Source: DATFQE01 sp963739085 (GTDB lineage: Bacteria; Actinomycetota; Thermoleophilia; Gaiellales; Gaiellaceae). From it: 64,000 bases of DNA. This document shows positions 34,705 to 43,220 of this stretch, one piece after another. The notes under the pieces were generated by a model. The model saw only the letters and a list, made by a program, of their open reading frames with translations. It ran no database searches and was not told where the DNA came from. The position numbers were made by a program, and so were the translations under genes. The stretch is taken from the NCBI GenBank assembly GCA_963739085.1, contig CAVTZA010000010.1, positions 391,515-455,514 of the forward strand, read 5' to 3'. Positions within the stretch are counted from its first letter, which is position 1. Each line of letters begins with the position of its first letter.

Positions 34705-35754
34705 TCACCGTCGTCCCTGCGTCGACGATTTCTGGGCAGAAAGGATGCTCTCCCCGTCGCCGCTTTCGATGTCGGTCGTACCGAGGAAGCGCGCGACCGC
34801 CGCCGTCCGGGTCTTCACGCCGAGTTTGGCGTAGAGGTTCGCGAGGTGCTTGCTGACCGTGCTCGGGGCGAGCCAGAGTATGCGCGCGATCTCCGGGTTC
34901 GTCTTGCCGCGCGCGACCCATGCGAGCACCTCGCGTTCTCGTGCGGTCAGGCTGACGGGATCACGCGTTTCCTCTACGAGCAACGCATCGCCGACCCGCT
35001 CGACGATCAGCCTGCGGCTGCCGAGGCGGTGGACGAGCGGTCGTGGGCACCCGGCCTCGAGCCAGTCGGCAAGCGCCTCGTCCGCGACGAACTCGGACAA
35101 GAGCCGGCGCGCCGGCTCCGAGACGTACTCGAGCTCGTCGCGAGCGCTCACAAGGAGCACCCCGCTGGACTCGCCGGCCTTCGCCTGGTCGAGGCCGGCG
35201 AGCGCCGCCGCCAAGAGCCGCCGCGTCCTGGCCGCTCGCCACAGCTGGTCGAGGTGCGGCTGGAGGAGGTCGAGAACAAGCCGGTCGCGCTCGCTGAAGT
35301 CGCCTCGCTCGCGGTCGAGGATGAGTGTCTTCGTGTGGGAAGGCGGCGAGGGGATGCCGACGGAGAGCGTGTGCTCGAAGCCGAACCGCCGAAACCAGAT
35401 GTCGTAGAGGCGCGTACGGTGCAGCTGGCGCTGAGTAAGGAAGTCCGACACCTTCAGCGCGCCGAAGAACCCTTGCGCGTGTCGCACGCAAATCGGGTGC
35501 TCCTTGGTCACGAGCTCCCAGTAGACCTGGTCGTCATCCGGGCTGTCGTCCACCCCATCACCGGGACGGCTTAGCTCGTAGAGGTGGCGCTCTTGCACGC
35601 GGTCGACCTCGCTGTAGCTCACCGAGTCGGCAGGGACGAGCCGGCCGAGTTCAACGAGAAGCTCCTCTGTGAACGGCTCGTCGCCGCCGACGCTTCCCGC
35701 CTCGGCAACCAGGCGAAGAAGCCGCTCCGCATCGCCTCTGGCGAGTGCGGCCAT
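34705..35754 (-). CDS. LuxR-family transcriptional regulator
   Basis: From ATG 35754 (MAALARGDAERLLRL) the protein has 349 residues; a longer frame to 35868 adds arginine-rich sequence and is not preferred. The C-terminal helix-turn-helix is clear: LTAREREVLAWVARGKTNPE, then APSTVSKHLANLYAKLGV. The N-terminal 250 residues look like a PAS/GAF-type sensory region (YSEVDRVQERHLYELSRPGD, WFRRFGFEHTLSVGIP). No receiver domain is seen. It is divergent from the haloperoxidase gene across a 115-bp gap and may control it. Confidence 0.85.
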   Translation of the reverse strand: MAALARGDAERLLRLVAEAGSVGGDEPFTEELLVELGRLVPADSVSYSEVDRVQERHLYELSRPGDGVDDSPDDDQVYWELVTKEHPICVRHAQGFFGALKVSDFLTQRQLHRTRLYDIWFRRFGFEHTLSVGIPSPPSHTKTLILDRERGDFSERDRLVLDLLQPHLDQLWRAARTRRLLAAALAGLDQAKAGESSGVLLVSARDELEYVSEPARRLLSEFVADEALADWLEAGCPRPLVHRLGSRRLIVERVGDALLVEETRDPVSLTAREREVLAWVARGKTNPEIARILWLAPSTVSKHLANLYAKLGVKTRTAAVARFLGTTDIESGDGESILSAQKSSTQGRR

Positions 35755-35869
35755 GCAACAAAAGATACGCCGAATGAAGTATGGACACCAGCGGCGCGCG
35801 GGCGAAGCATGGGGGGTCGGACGAATCGGCCAGGCCGCCTTCGGCGAGCCGGCCGTGTGAGGAGGCACG

Positions 35870-37234
35870 ATGAACGTGACCCATCAGATCCGCAGGATTC
35901 GACTGCTCGGCCTTGCCGTGTGCCTGGCGGCGGGGGTGTTCCTGGCGGGCGCGTCGGCGTCCCAACCGGCGCCGGTGCCGAATGCGGTCATCGCCTGGAA
36001 CGCGAACGCGGGCGATGCATCGATCGCTGCGTGCTTTCTCGGGGACTATGCGCCTCAGGAAGCCCGCATGTACGCGATGATGCACGTGGCGATCCACGAC
36101 GCGCTGAACGGCATCGACGCGCGCTCGCGCCCCTATGCGGCGAGCCTGAGCGCGGCGCCTGGGGCGTCGCCGGACGCCGCGGTGGCGGCAGCCGCCCGCG
36201 ACGTCCTCGTCCCGGTTCTCGGCTCGCTCTCCTTCTTCCTCCCTGCGGATTGCGTCAGCGCAGGCGTCGCGAGCGTGGAAGCCGACTACGCAGCCGCGCT
36301 CGGGGCGATCCCGAACGGGACGGCGAAGACACGGGGTGTCGCCCTGGGACGGGCGGCCGCTGCAGCGATCCTGGCCCTTCGTTCCGCGGACGGCTTCGAC
36401 ACGCCGACGGTCGATCCCAACTACCAGGAGGGCAGCGCCCCCGGCGAGTATCGCTACACACCGGGCACCCCCTTCGCTTTCGCCCCGCATCTGGGCGAGG
36501 ACCTCACCCCCTTCGTGCTGAAGGACGCTTCGCAGTTCCGTCCAGGCCCGCCGGATCCGCTGACCAGCCGCAAGTACGCCGCAGACGTCAACGAGATTCA
36601 GCGCCTCGGCGGGGATGACGTCACCACTCCGAGCGCCCGCACAGGCGAGCAGACCGAGATCGCCCTGTTCTGGGTCGAGAGCTCACCGCTCGCGTGGAAC
36701 CGCCTCACCCGGGCGGTCGCGACGGCGGAGGAACTCGACCTGTGGGAAAGCGCGCGGCTATTCGGGCTTCTGAACCTGGCAATGACGGACGGCTATATCG
36801 GCACCTGGGAAGCGAAATACCACTACCGCTTCTGGCGACCGGTGACCGCCATTCGGCTCGCCGGCATCGACGGCAACCCGGCGACGACGGCCGACCCGAC
36901 CTGGACCCCGCTCGTGCAAACCCCACCGATCCCGGACTACGACTCCGGGCACGCCGTTGAAGGAGGAACCGCGGCGCAAGTCCTGAAGCGATTCTTCCGC
37001 ACCGACAGGATGAGCTTCTCGGTCTGTAGCTTCACGCTACCCGCGGGACAGAAGTGCAGCGACGCCTCGCCAACGCTCCGTCACTTCACCAAGTTCTCCC
37101 AGGCGGCCGACGAGAACGCGCTCTCCCGCATCTACGTCGGCTTCCACTTCCGGGACGCGGTCGCGACGGGGACGAACCACGGCGAGAAGATCGGCAACCG
37201 GGCCGTCAACCACTTCTTGCGGCCCACGCACTAA
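35870..37234 (+). CDS. Secreted vanadium-dependent haloperoxidase/PAP2-like protein
   Basis: A 454-residue protein with a signal peptide (LLGLAVCLAAGVFLAGASAS). The vanadate/phosphate-binding motifs of the VHPO/PAP2 superfamily are in order: AKYHYRFWRPVTAIR (Lys and Arg), PIPDYDSGHAVEGG (Ser-Gly-His) and SRIYVGFHFRDAV (Arg and His). The spacing and the YHYRFWRP form resemble bacterial haloperoxidases rather than simple phosphatases. It would act outside the membrane, oxidising halides with peroxide or dephosphorylating a substrate. ATG 35870 follows GGAGGCAC. Confidence 0.88.
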   Translation: MNVTHQIRRIRLLGLAVCLAAGVFLAGASASQPAPVPNAVIAWNANAGDASIAACFLGDYAPQEARMYAMMHVAIHDALNGIDARSRPYAASLSAAPGASPDAAVAAAARDVLVPVLGSLSFFLPADCVSAGVASVEADYAAALGAIPNGTAKTRGVALGRAAAAAILALRSADGFDTPTVDPNYQEGSAPGEYRYTPGTPFAFAPHLGEDLTPFVLKDASQFRPGPPDPLTSRKYAADVNEIQRLGGDDVTTPSARTGEQTEIALFWVESSPLAWNRLTRAVATAEELDLWESARLFGLLNLAMTDGYIGTWEAKYHYRFWRPVTAIRLAGIDGNPATTADPTWTPLVQTPPIPDYDSGHAVEGGTAAQVLKRFFRTDRMSFSVCSFTLPAGQKCSDASPTLRHFTKFSQAADENALSRIYVGFHFRDAVATGTNHGEKIGNRAVNHFLRPTH

Positions 37235-37279
37235 GGAGCTCGCTCCTGAGCGAGTTGCAGCAGGAATCGGCTCCAACGG

Positions 37280-37311
37280 CCTCGGGCCGCCACACGCTAG
37301 GCGGCCCGAGG
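37280..37311 (+). terminator. Strong hairpin after the haloperoxidase gene
   Basis: Perfect 12-bp stem CCTCGGGCCGCC / GGCGGCCCGAGG with the eight-base loop ACACGCTA. It lies 45 bases after the haloperoxidase stop and before an unrelated lipoprotein gene. There is no T-tract, as is common in high-GC actinobacteria. A smaller hairpin (CTCGCTC / GAGCGAG) sits just after the stop at about 37239-37254. Confidence 0.6.
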
Positions 37312-37393
37312 CGCGTCGACGTCCGCCAGAGACAGGACCTCGAGTCGCGGCAGTAGCTTCGGGGGGTCTCTCGGCGTAGACTCGATCGCCCTG

Positions 37394-39037
37394 GTGAGAC
37401 GCAGGGGCGCGATTTCGTGGGCGGTGCTCGCGGTGGGGGTGCTGTTGCTTGTCGTGTCGAGTTGCGGGGACAACGACGAGCCAGAGCGCACGGAAGGCGG
37501 GACGCTGCGGATCAACCTGGCTTCTGACACCGACCACGTCGATCCCGCCCTGGCCTACTACACGGTGTCCGGCCAGTTTCTCTACGCGGCCTGTGCGACG
37601 CTCCTCAACTACCCGGACAAGCACGCGCCCGAGGGCTCGCGCCTCCAGCCTGAGGTCGCCGAGGCCATGCCGACTGTCTCCGACGGCGGGAGGACGTACA
37701 CGTTCACCGTTCGGGATGACTTCATGTTCTCGCCGCCGTCGAACGAAAAGGTCACGGCCGACGACTTCAGGTTCGTGATCGAGCGGAACCTGAATCCGAA
37801 GCTGCAATCGCCATCGGCTTCCTTCATCAGCGACATCGTGGGTGCGAAAGCGTATGCGGCGGGTAAGACGAAGGGCGTCACCGGTGTCACGGTCGACGGA
37901 AACAAGCTGACGATCCGGCTTACCCGGCCCGCCCCAGACTTCCTCAGCCGCATTGCGATGTGGTTCTTCTGCGCGGTGCCGAAGACAACAACGGTTGATC
38001 CCCAGCAGGAGCGCCCTGTCCCGACGGCGGGTCCCTACTACGTCGAGTCCTGGACGCCGAAACGCCAGTTGGTCTTGAAGCGGAACCCGAATTACACGGG
38101 AGACCGTCCGCACTCTCTGGACGAGATCCGCTACACGGCGTCGGTCGACCAGCGGCAGTCGGTGCTCCAGATCAGGTCTGGCGCGGCGGACTATGTGGCC
38201 GACGGAATTCCGCCGTCGTCCAACGCCGAGCTCGGCCGCGACTTCGGGCCGGGCAGCGAGGCGGCGAAAAACGGCGAGCAGCAGTTCTTCGTGAACACCA
38301 CCTTGGCATTCCAGTTTTTCGGCCTCAACACGCAGCGGCCTCTCTTCGCCGACGCCAACATGCGCAAGGCAGTCGCGTATGCGATCGATCGCGCGGCGCT
38401 CGTGCGGCTGTCGGGTGCATTCGGGGGCGAGCCGACCGATCAGTACCTCCCGCCGGGAGTGCCCGGGCACGAAGACGTCGACCTGTACCCGCTCGACGAG
38501 CCGGATGTGCAAAAGGCGAACGAGCTGACCGGGGGAAAAAGCGGGACGGCGATCCTCTACACATGCAACCAGTCTCCCTGCCCGGAACGAGCCCAGCTCA
38601 TCCAGCAGAACCTGAAGGCGATCGGGATCGATGTGCGGATCAAGGAGTTCCCGCGCATCGTCAAGGGCGCGAAGCAGGGCACGAAAGGGGAGCCGTTCGA
38701 CATTGTGGACGAGGGTTGGTTCGCCGACTACCCGGATCCATACAACTTCATCAACAACCTGCTCGACGGGCGCAAGATCCAGGCGTCGAACAACGTCAAC
38801 ATTTCTTACTTCGACGACGTCGGCTACACCCGCAAGATGGACGAGGCGGCGAGCCTCACAGGCGATGCTCGCGCCAGGGCGTACGCCGAGCTCGACGCCG
38901 ACATCGCCGGGAACGCCGCTCCTCTCGTCGCCTGGGGCGTCCCGAACTGGATCGACTTCTTCTCGTCACGGGTCGGCTGTCAGCTCTGGCATCCCGTCTA
39001 CGGCATGGATCTCGCGGCGCTCTGCCTGAGGCAATAG
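37394..39037 (+). CDS. Family 5 ABC solute-binding lipoprotein (peptide/opine/nickel type), orphan
   Basis: A 547-residue lipoprotein precursor: basic N-terminus, hydrophobic stretch LAVGVLLLVVSSC with a lipobox cysteine, then GGTLRINLASDTDHVDPALA and RDDFMFSPPSNEKVTADDF, the family 5 (DppA/OppA) pattern. Further family features are AVAYAIDRAALVRLSGAFGG and GWFADYPDPYNFINNLL. No permease or ATPase genes follow; instead an IS110 transposase remnant starts immediately after its stop, so partner genes may have been lost. The start is GTG 37394; no clear Shine-Dalgarno is visible. Confidence 0.88.
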   Translation: MRRRGAISWAVLAVGVLLLVVSSCGDNDEPERTEGGTLRINLASDTDHVDPALAYYTVSGQFLYAACATLLNYPDKHAPEGSRLQPEVAEAMPTVSDGGRTYTFTVRDDFMFSPPSNEKVTADDFRFVIERNLNPKLQSPSASFISDIVGAKAYAAGKTKGVTGVTVDGNKLTIRLTRPAPDFLSRIAMWFFCAVPKTTTVDPQQERPVPTAGPYYVESWTPKRQLVLKRNPNYTGDRPHSLDEIRYTASVDQRQSVLQIRSGAADYVADGIPPSSNAELGRDFGPGSEAAKNGEQQFFVNTTLAFQFFGLNTQRPLFADANMRKAVAYAIDRAALVRLSGAFGGEPTDQYLPPGVPGHEDVDLYPLDEPDVQKANELTGGKSGTAILYTCNQSPCPERAQLIQQNLKAIGIDVRIKEFPRIVKGAKQGTKGEPFDIVDEGWFADYPDPYNFINNLLDGRKIQASNNVNISYFDDVGYTRKMDEAASLTGDARARAYAELDADIAGNAAPLVAWGVPNWIDFFSSRVGCQLWHPVYGMDLAALCLRQ

Positions 39038-39651
39038 ACGTACCCGCGCGCCGAAGGACGCAGCAGCGGCTGCGCTGGCACCTGCACGCGCTCGACCCGA
39101 GCTTCGTCGTGCCGCTGCGGATGCTCGGCCGCTCCACGCATTTGGAGCGCGTCAACCGCTGGCTTGCACGGCGCGAGCAGGAGATGCAGGTACGGCTCGC
39201 GCGCGAGCTCGTCACCGCTTGCCGTTCGCTGAACCGTACGATCGCCGAGCTCGACCAGGAGCTCGAGCAACGCACCACGGAGATCGCGCCGGCGCTGCTC
39301 GAGCTGCCCGGCTGCGCGGCCGTCACCGCGGCGAAGCTGCTCGCCGAGATCGGCCCCATCGACCGCTTCAAAACAGACGCCCAGCTCGCCCGCCACAGCG
39401 GCGTCGCACCACTGGAAGCGAGCTCAGGCCGCAGTCAACGGCACCGGCTCGACCGCGGCGGCAACCGACAAGTCAACGCGGCGCTCTACCGAATCGCGAT
39501 CACCCAGTCGCGCTACCACCCCGATGCCTGCGCTTATCTCGAGCGCAAACGCGCCGAAGGCAAAAGCCGCCGCGAAGCGATCCGCTGCCTCAAACGATTG
39601 CTCGTCCGCGTCGTCCTCAACACACTCAAAGCGAGCCCCGCCTTGACATAG
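39038..39651 (+). mobile_element. IS110-family transposase remnant (C-terminal part only)
   Basis: About 200 residues match the C-terminal half of IS110-type transposases: QQRLRWHLHALDPSF, then ELPGCAAVTAAKLLAEIG, DRFKTDAQLARHSGVAPLEA, and RGGNRQVNAALYRIAITQSR with RREAIRCLKRLLVRVVLN at the end. The N-terminal RuvC-like DEDD catalytic domain is missing, so it cannot transpose by itself. Homology begins right after the stop of the upstream lipoprotein gene, which suggests the insertion or a later deletion fused the two. No IS ends are recognisable. Confidence 0.85.
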
Positions 39652-39764
39652 GAGCAACACTGGCGCAGGCGACGCTCAGTCATCCGGTTGCTTTGGTTTG
39701 GACTGGCCCTGGCGCTGTTCCGCGGACTTGTACGATCAGGTCCGCCCTGGCCGGTTCTGCTTAC

Positions 39765-39965
39765 AAGGCTGCGCGCGTCGAGGATCTCGAGCGTCAGGAT
39801 GGCTGGTCACCAATCCGGCGGCTGTTGGACGTGCAGAGTTTCGGCGTCAACGCTTGGACCGCTCGCGAGGTCGGAGCCACCGTGATTCCCAACCATGACG
39901 AGCGCCCTTCCGCTCATGAAGAGCTGTACCTCGTGACGGCGGGACGCGCAGCTTTCGCGGGGAGC
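39765..39965 (+). pseudogene. Cupin-domain gene remnant
   Basis: In one frame this region encodes RVEDLERQDGWSPIRRLLDV, QSFGVNAWTAREVGATVIPN and HDERPSAHEELYLVTAGRA, which is the front half of a small single-domain cupin (including the metal-ligand His and Glu positions). After AAF the sequence no longer resembles the family, and no start codon with a ribosome site precedes it. It is a truncated fragment within the debris following the IS110 remnant. The remaining bases from 39652 to 40262 show no other gene. Confidence 0.6.
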
Positions 39966-40262
39966 GGTCGCTCGAGGCGCACAAGCGAGCTGTCGGGACC
40001 GCCAATCTCTGAGTTTTTCGGCGTCATCCGCGTGGAAAGTCAGTACACGGTTCCGCCTGCAAATCGGGATGGTCCCGCGGTCTGAACACAGGTTGGCACC
40101 CACAGGGTGGCGCGGCCTGAGGTTCTGCATGACCTCGGCCTCCGCCGCTTCCACACTCCGAACCGACCGCTGAACCCACCGATCGAACGATCCCCGCATC
40201 GACTGACCGGGCAGACGATTGGCTCGTCTGCTCGAGCTCACCTACGACCCGGAAGAGAGCCG

Positions 40263-40985
40263 ATGATGGCAACACGAGCCGCCGCGAACGCGCCGAGCAT
40301 GCCCGCCGGCCGTCGCAGCCTGGTCGCGGCACCGGCCGTGGCGGGCGTCGTCTACAGCGCGGCGTGGGTGCTGGGCCTGGCCGTGTGGCCGTCGAATCTG
40401 GATGTGGCGGCTGCCGACGTCCAGGTGGTCGCCACCTACGGCGCGCACCGGGATGCAGCGATGACGCAGTATCTGCTGGTCGAGGGCGTGGCCGCGATTG
40501 CGCTGGCCGTCGTCGTGCTGTCCCTGGGCCAGGCCGCTCGCCGTAGCGGCGCGGAGCGACTCGGGCGAGCCGCGGTGGCCGCGGGCCTCATGGCGGCCGT
40601 TCTCTCGCTGACCCAGTGCGCATTTGGGTTGCTGCTTGCGGGAGTGGTGGCGCCTGACGGAGAGACCGACCGGGCCGGTCGCCTATTCGACCTGATCAAC
40701 CGCATGGACGGCGTCAAGATGTTCGCACTAGCCGCAATGGCAGTAGCCGCTGTGGGGCTGGGTCGCCGGGCGGTGCTTCCCCGCTGGCTGGGCTACACCG
40801 CAGCCTTCCTGACGGTGGCGCTGATTGCTTCGGGCGCCGGTTATCTGCTGCTGAACACGACGGCTGCTCAGGCGGCGTTCGTATCCTTGCCGCTCCTCCT
40901 GGTCTGGGTGACCGGGGCCGGCGTGGCCGTAGCTCGGATCGGCCGGTCGGGGGTTGTCGACCACGAGTATGGGAGGAGTAGATGA
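40263..40985 (+). CDS. Multi-pass membrane protein of unknown function (DUF4386-like)
   Basis: About 240 residues from ATG 40263 (or 40266), preceded by GGAAGAGAG. Around six hydrophobic helices (LVAAPAVAGVVYSAAWVLGL, LLVEGVAAIALAVVVLSLGQ, FALAAMAVAAVGLG, AAFLTVALIASGAGYLLL) with a short N-terminal tail. The topology resembles DUF4386-type membrane proteins, but I cannot name a function. The frame extends upstream to 40107 with charged low-quality sequence that I exclude. It overlaps the next small gene as ATGA. Confidence 0.75.
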   Translation: MMATRAAANAPSMPAGRRSLVAAPAVAGVVYSAAWVLGLAVWPSNLDVAAADVQVVATYGAHRDAAMTQYLLVEGVAAIALAVVVLSLGQAARRSGAERLGRAAVAAGLMAAVLSLTQCAFGLLLAGVVAPDGETDRAGRLFDLINRMDGVKMFALAAMAVAAVGLGRRAVLPRWLGYTAAFLTVALIASGAGYLLLNTTAAQAAFVSLPLLLVWVTGAGVAVARIGRSGVVDHEYGRSR

Positions 40986-41218
40986 AGGGCATCAGGCACT
41001 TCCTGCGGGACTTCACCGCCACCGCCGTTCGGGAGCACCTGTGCTCGCAGATCGAGGCCACGGGCGAGCCGCCGGACTTGACGAAGAACGAGATCGAGCT
41101 GGTGCGCTTCATCCGCGATGGATCGGTCGATTGGGGCGCGTTCCTGTCCGAGCGCTCGGCCCGAGTCGGGCAGGAGACGTTCAGCGGTCTCAGCTCGGGG
41201 CCCGTCAGCAGGGAATAG
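40982..41218 (+). CDS. Small hypothetical protein coupled to the membrane protein
   Basis: A 78-residue soluble protein starting at ATG 40982, overlapping the upstream stop by four bases. Sequence features: IRHFLRDFTATAVREHLCSQ, then LTKNEIELVRFIRDGSVDWG. It is predicted to be helical and has no signal peptide or known motif that I recognise. The coupling suggests it works with the membrane protein. A short ORF in this context could also be the truncated front of a longer gene, since remnants follow directly. Confidence 0.55.
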   Translation: MKGIRHFLRDFTATAVREHLCSQIEATGEPPDLTKNEIELVRFIRDGSVDWGAFLSERSARVGQETFSGLSSGPVSRE

Positions 41219-41277
41219 GTGGGGGCGGGTGCCACAGCACGCGTCTAGCAGCGACCCCGGCGCCGCGGGCCGCCAAC

Positions 41278-41432
41278 GACATGAACGTCTGGTACCCGGT
41301 CGCACTCGACAGCGACTACGAAGGTCTGGCGCGTATGCAGCAACTGGTACTGGCCGGCCGTCTACATCGCCGACGCGGAAGGACGAATCCGGCACTGGGT
41401 CGCCAACGCGCTGATCAAGGAAAGGGCCTGAC
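41278..41432 (+). pseudogene. Redoxin/thioredoxin-like (DipZ/TlpA-type) gene fragment with a frameshift
   Basis: One frame gives MNVWYPVALDSDYE; the next frame continues VWRVCSNWYWPAVYIADAEG and RIRHWV. Together they resemble the YPVALDNDYxVWxAYxNxYWPAxYxxDxxGRIRHH segment of peroxiredoxin-like DipZ C-terminal domains. A net +1 shift occurs near 41323. The N-terminal CxxC part and the C-terminus are absent, and the frame ends at a TGA inside the following terminator. It is a decayed remnant. Confidence 0.6.
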
Positions 41433-41450
41433 CCGTTGCGGGTCAGGCCC
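41424..41450 (-). terminator. Intrinsic terminator of the minus-strand gene at 41459-42073
   Basis: Perfect 12-bp stem GGGCCTGACCCG / CGGGTCAGGCCC with a three-base loop. On the minus strand it follows the stop of the neighbouring gene by eight bases and is trailed by CCCTTTCCTTG, a short T-rich tail. It may also serve the plus-strand debris. Confidence 0.8.
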
Positions 41451-41458
41451 GATGAAGC

Positions 41459-42073
41459 TCAGGCTCGCGCGCCCTCGACAGTCTGCGCCATCGAGACGTC
41501 GTACATCGCGACGTTCGCGATCTTCTGGTCGCTCATGTCGGCGGTGCGCTGACGCAGTTGATCGGCCTCCTGCGCGCTCGAGCGCATGGAGTCCCCGCTG
41601 TCCCAGAGCGTGATCATCGAGACGCGGCCGTTGTCGCGGTCGGCCAGGCCGATCGCGCCGACGTTCCCGTTGATCGCGCGAACCTTCGGCAGTGACTCGC
41701 CGCGCGTCTTGTCGAGGCCCGCGTCAATCGATTCAGGCGATCCTTCAAGCAGACTGACACGCGCGGCCTTCGCAGCTTGGACATCGCCGTCGTAGATCAC
41801 GACGTCGTAGTAGTGGACGCTCGCGCGCTTGCCGCGGATCTCCTCCGGGATCGTGTCACCCTGCTGGTCAAATCCACGCTCGGCGGCCTCGAGTGCGTCG
41901 CGGCTTTCAAAGAACGCGAGGAACTTGCGCTTCCCGGCGTCCTTGTCGTCGAGGACGAGAACGCTGCTCATGCCTTCAGGCGGTGTCATCTCGCCCGACG
42001 CCATGCGCTCATCCATGAGCTTGTCGAGCTTCTCCGTGTCCCCGCCCTCGAACGTGGCGACCCGTACCCACAT
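41459..42073 (-). CDS. Dimeric alpha/beta-barrel (ABM/EthD-like) hypothetical protein, two repeats
   Basis: A 204-residue protein. Both halves look like ferredoxin-like alpha/beta-barrel modules: MWVRVATFEGGDTEKLDKLM and KRKFLAFFESRDALEAAERG in the first, then VHYYDVVIYDG, RVSMITLWDSGDSMRSSAQE and ANVAMYDVSM in the second. This is the pattern of antibiotic-biosynthesis-monooxygenase or stress-responsive barrel proteins. ATG 42073 follows AAAGGAGGTCGCACC, a strong Shine-Dalgarno. It stands alone, ended by a terminator. No catalytic residue can be assigned. Confidence 0.75.
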   Translation of the reverse strand: MWVRVATFEGGDTEKLDKLMDERMASGEMTPPEGMSSVLVLDDKDAGKRKFLAFFESRDALEAAERGFDQQGDTIPEEIRGKRASVHYYDVVIYDGDVQAAKAARVSLLEGSPESIDAGLDKTRGESLPKVRAINGNVGAIGLADRDNGRVSMITLWDSGDSMRSSAQEADQLRQRTADMSDQKIANVAMYDVSMAQTVEGARA

Positions 42074-42240
42074 GGTGCGACCTCCTTTGGTCGATGCCTC
42101 CCCAAAGGGAACCTAGTGGACTGAGCCTCCCGACGCACCCAGACTTGTCCTTGCGCGACATCTCTGTCGGAGAACTCTGCTGGGCGTTCGGGCTACAACT
42201 CGCTCGCCTTGCCGATCGCTGCTCAAATGCCTGCTTTGTG

Positions 42241-42427
42241 TCAGACGGCGAGCCATTGCCTGCCGAAGCGTCGCATCGCGTCGACGATCGGAAGGAGCCC
42301 GCGGCCCTTCTCGGTCAGGTCGTACTCGACCCGCGGCGGTGCTTCGGCATAGCTTCGGCGATTGACCAACTGCTCGTTCTCGAGTGCGCGTAGCCGCTCG
42401 GAGAGCGTTCGAGGACTGATTCTCAAC
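42241..42427 (-). pseudogene. HxlR-family regulator, C-terminal fragment
   Basis: The minus strand encodes ISPRTLSERLRALENEQLVN, RRSYAEAPPRVEYDLTEKGR and a tail ending RRFGRQWLAV, which is the recognition-helix/wing half of an HxlR winged-helix regulator. The upstream half (CPV...ALDxLGGKW...LR) is not present in any frame; beyond about 42427 the sequence switches to a plus-strand CBS-like fragment. It is therefore truncated at its 5' end. Confidence 0.7.
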
Positions 42428-42430
42428 GGG

Positions 42431-42570
42431 ATGATCGGCCGAGAGGACGTTCCGGTGCTGTCGGCCGACCAGCCGGCGATCGACGCGCTCGCGGAGCTCT
42501 CCACGCGCCACGTCCGCCGCGGGCTCGTAATCGACGACGGTCGCCTCGCAGGCTTCCTTTCGATGATGAG
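42431..42570 (+). pseudogene. CBS-domain fragment
   Basis: The plus strand reads EDVPVLSADQPAIDALAELS, TRHVRRGLVIDDGRLAGFLS: the second half of a CBS domain (hydrophobic strand, DGRLxGxLS turn). It has no start of its own and no partner CBS repeat, and runs out of frame into the next gene's start. It may derive from a CBS-tailed site-2 protease or regulator. It abuts the HxlR fragment head to head. Confidence 0.5.
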
Positions 42571-42581
42571 ACCATGGGTGC

Positions 42582-43220
42582 ATGGCGGCAAGGACGGTGC
42601 GTGCCGATAAGCGCCGCTCTTCGGGGATCGACCGGCGAACGGTCGGGCCGGCACTCCTCGTCCTCGGGCTCGCGGTGGTGATGAGCGTCGTCCTCCCGTC
42701 GATCGATAGCGAGACCGCATACCGTGACCAGGTTCACAAGGGCGACATCGTCGAGATCGCCGACGGCATCACGCTCGTACCGGCCTCAGGCTGGGACCTG
42801 GCGAGCGGAGCGCTCGTCGGCGAGACGCGGTCGCCCATCGGCAGCACGGCAGCGACCGAACTCGTCGACGGCAGCGTGACGCTCTACGTCCAAACTGCCC
42901 CGTTCGGCGGGACGCCGTCGGCGTTGCTCGCGCGGATCGACAAGATCAACGCAGACCTCCACCACGCGCGCGGCCGCGCCGCCGGGACGACCGACCCCTA
43001 CGCCGTCAGGACCAGCCAGGGCGTCGTCGGCCTGGCGGAGGATTTCGTCGGCGTCGCCAGGCAGGGATCCATTGTCGCGTTCGTGTTACGGGCGCGCGGG
43101 CAGTCCATCAGGTCGCAAGGCGAGGGTGTCGAGATCGTCGCGGCCGGCCCGACCGGAGCGATCTCGCGCCGGCGCGACGACATCGTCGCGATGATCCGCA
43201 GTATTCGGACGGCATCGTGA
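42582..43220 (+). CDS. Single-pass membrane-anchored protein coupled to PrsW
   Basis: A 212-residue protein from ATG 42582. A basic N-terminal tail precedes one transmembrane segment (VGPALLVLGLAVVMSVVLPS). The remaining 170 residues form a predicted extracytoplasmic domain (IVEIADGITLVPASGWDLAS, VTLYVQTAPFGGTPSALLAR) that resembles PsbP/Mog1-like beta-rich domains in layout only. Its stop overlaps the PrsW start as GTGA, so the two are likely made together; it may be a regulator, partner or substrate of that protease. Function unknown. Confidence 0.75.
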   Translation: MAARTVRADKRRSSGIDRRTVGPALLVLGLAVVMSVVLPSIDSETAYRDQVHKGDIVEIADGITLVPASGWDLASGALVGETRSPIGSTAATELVDGSVTLYVQTAPFGGTPSALLARIDKINADLHHARGRAAGTTDPYAVRTSQGVVGLAEDFVGVARQGSIVAFVLRARGQSIRSQGEGVEIVAAGPTGAISRRRDDIVAMIRSIRTAS

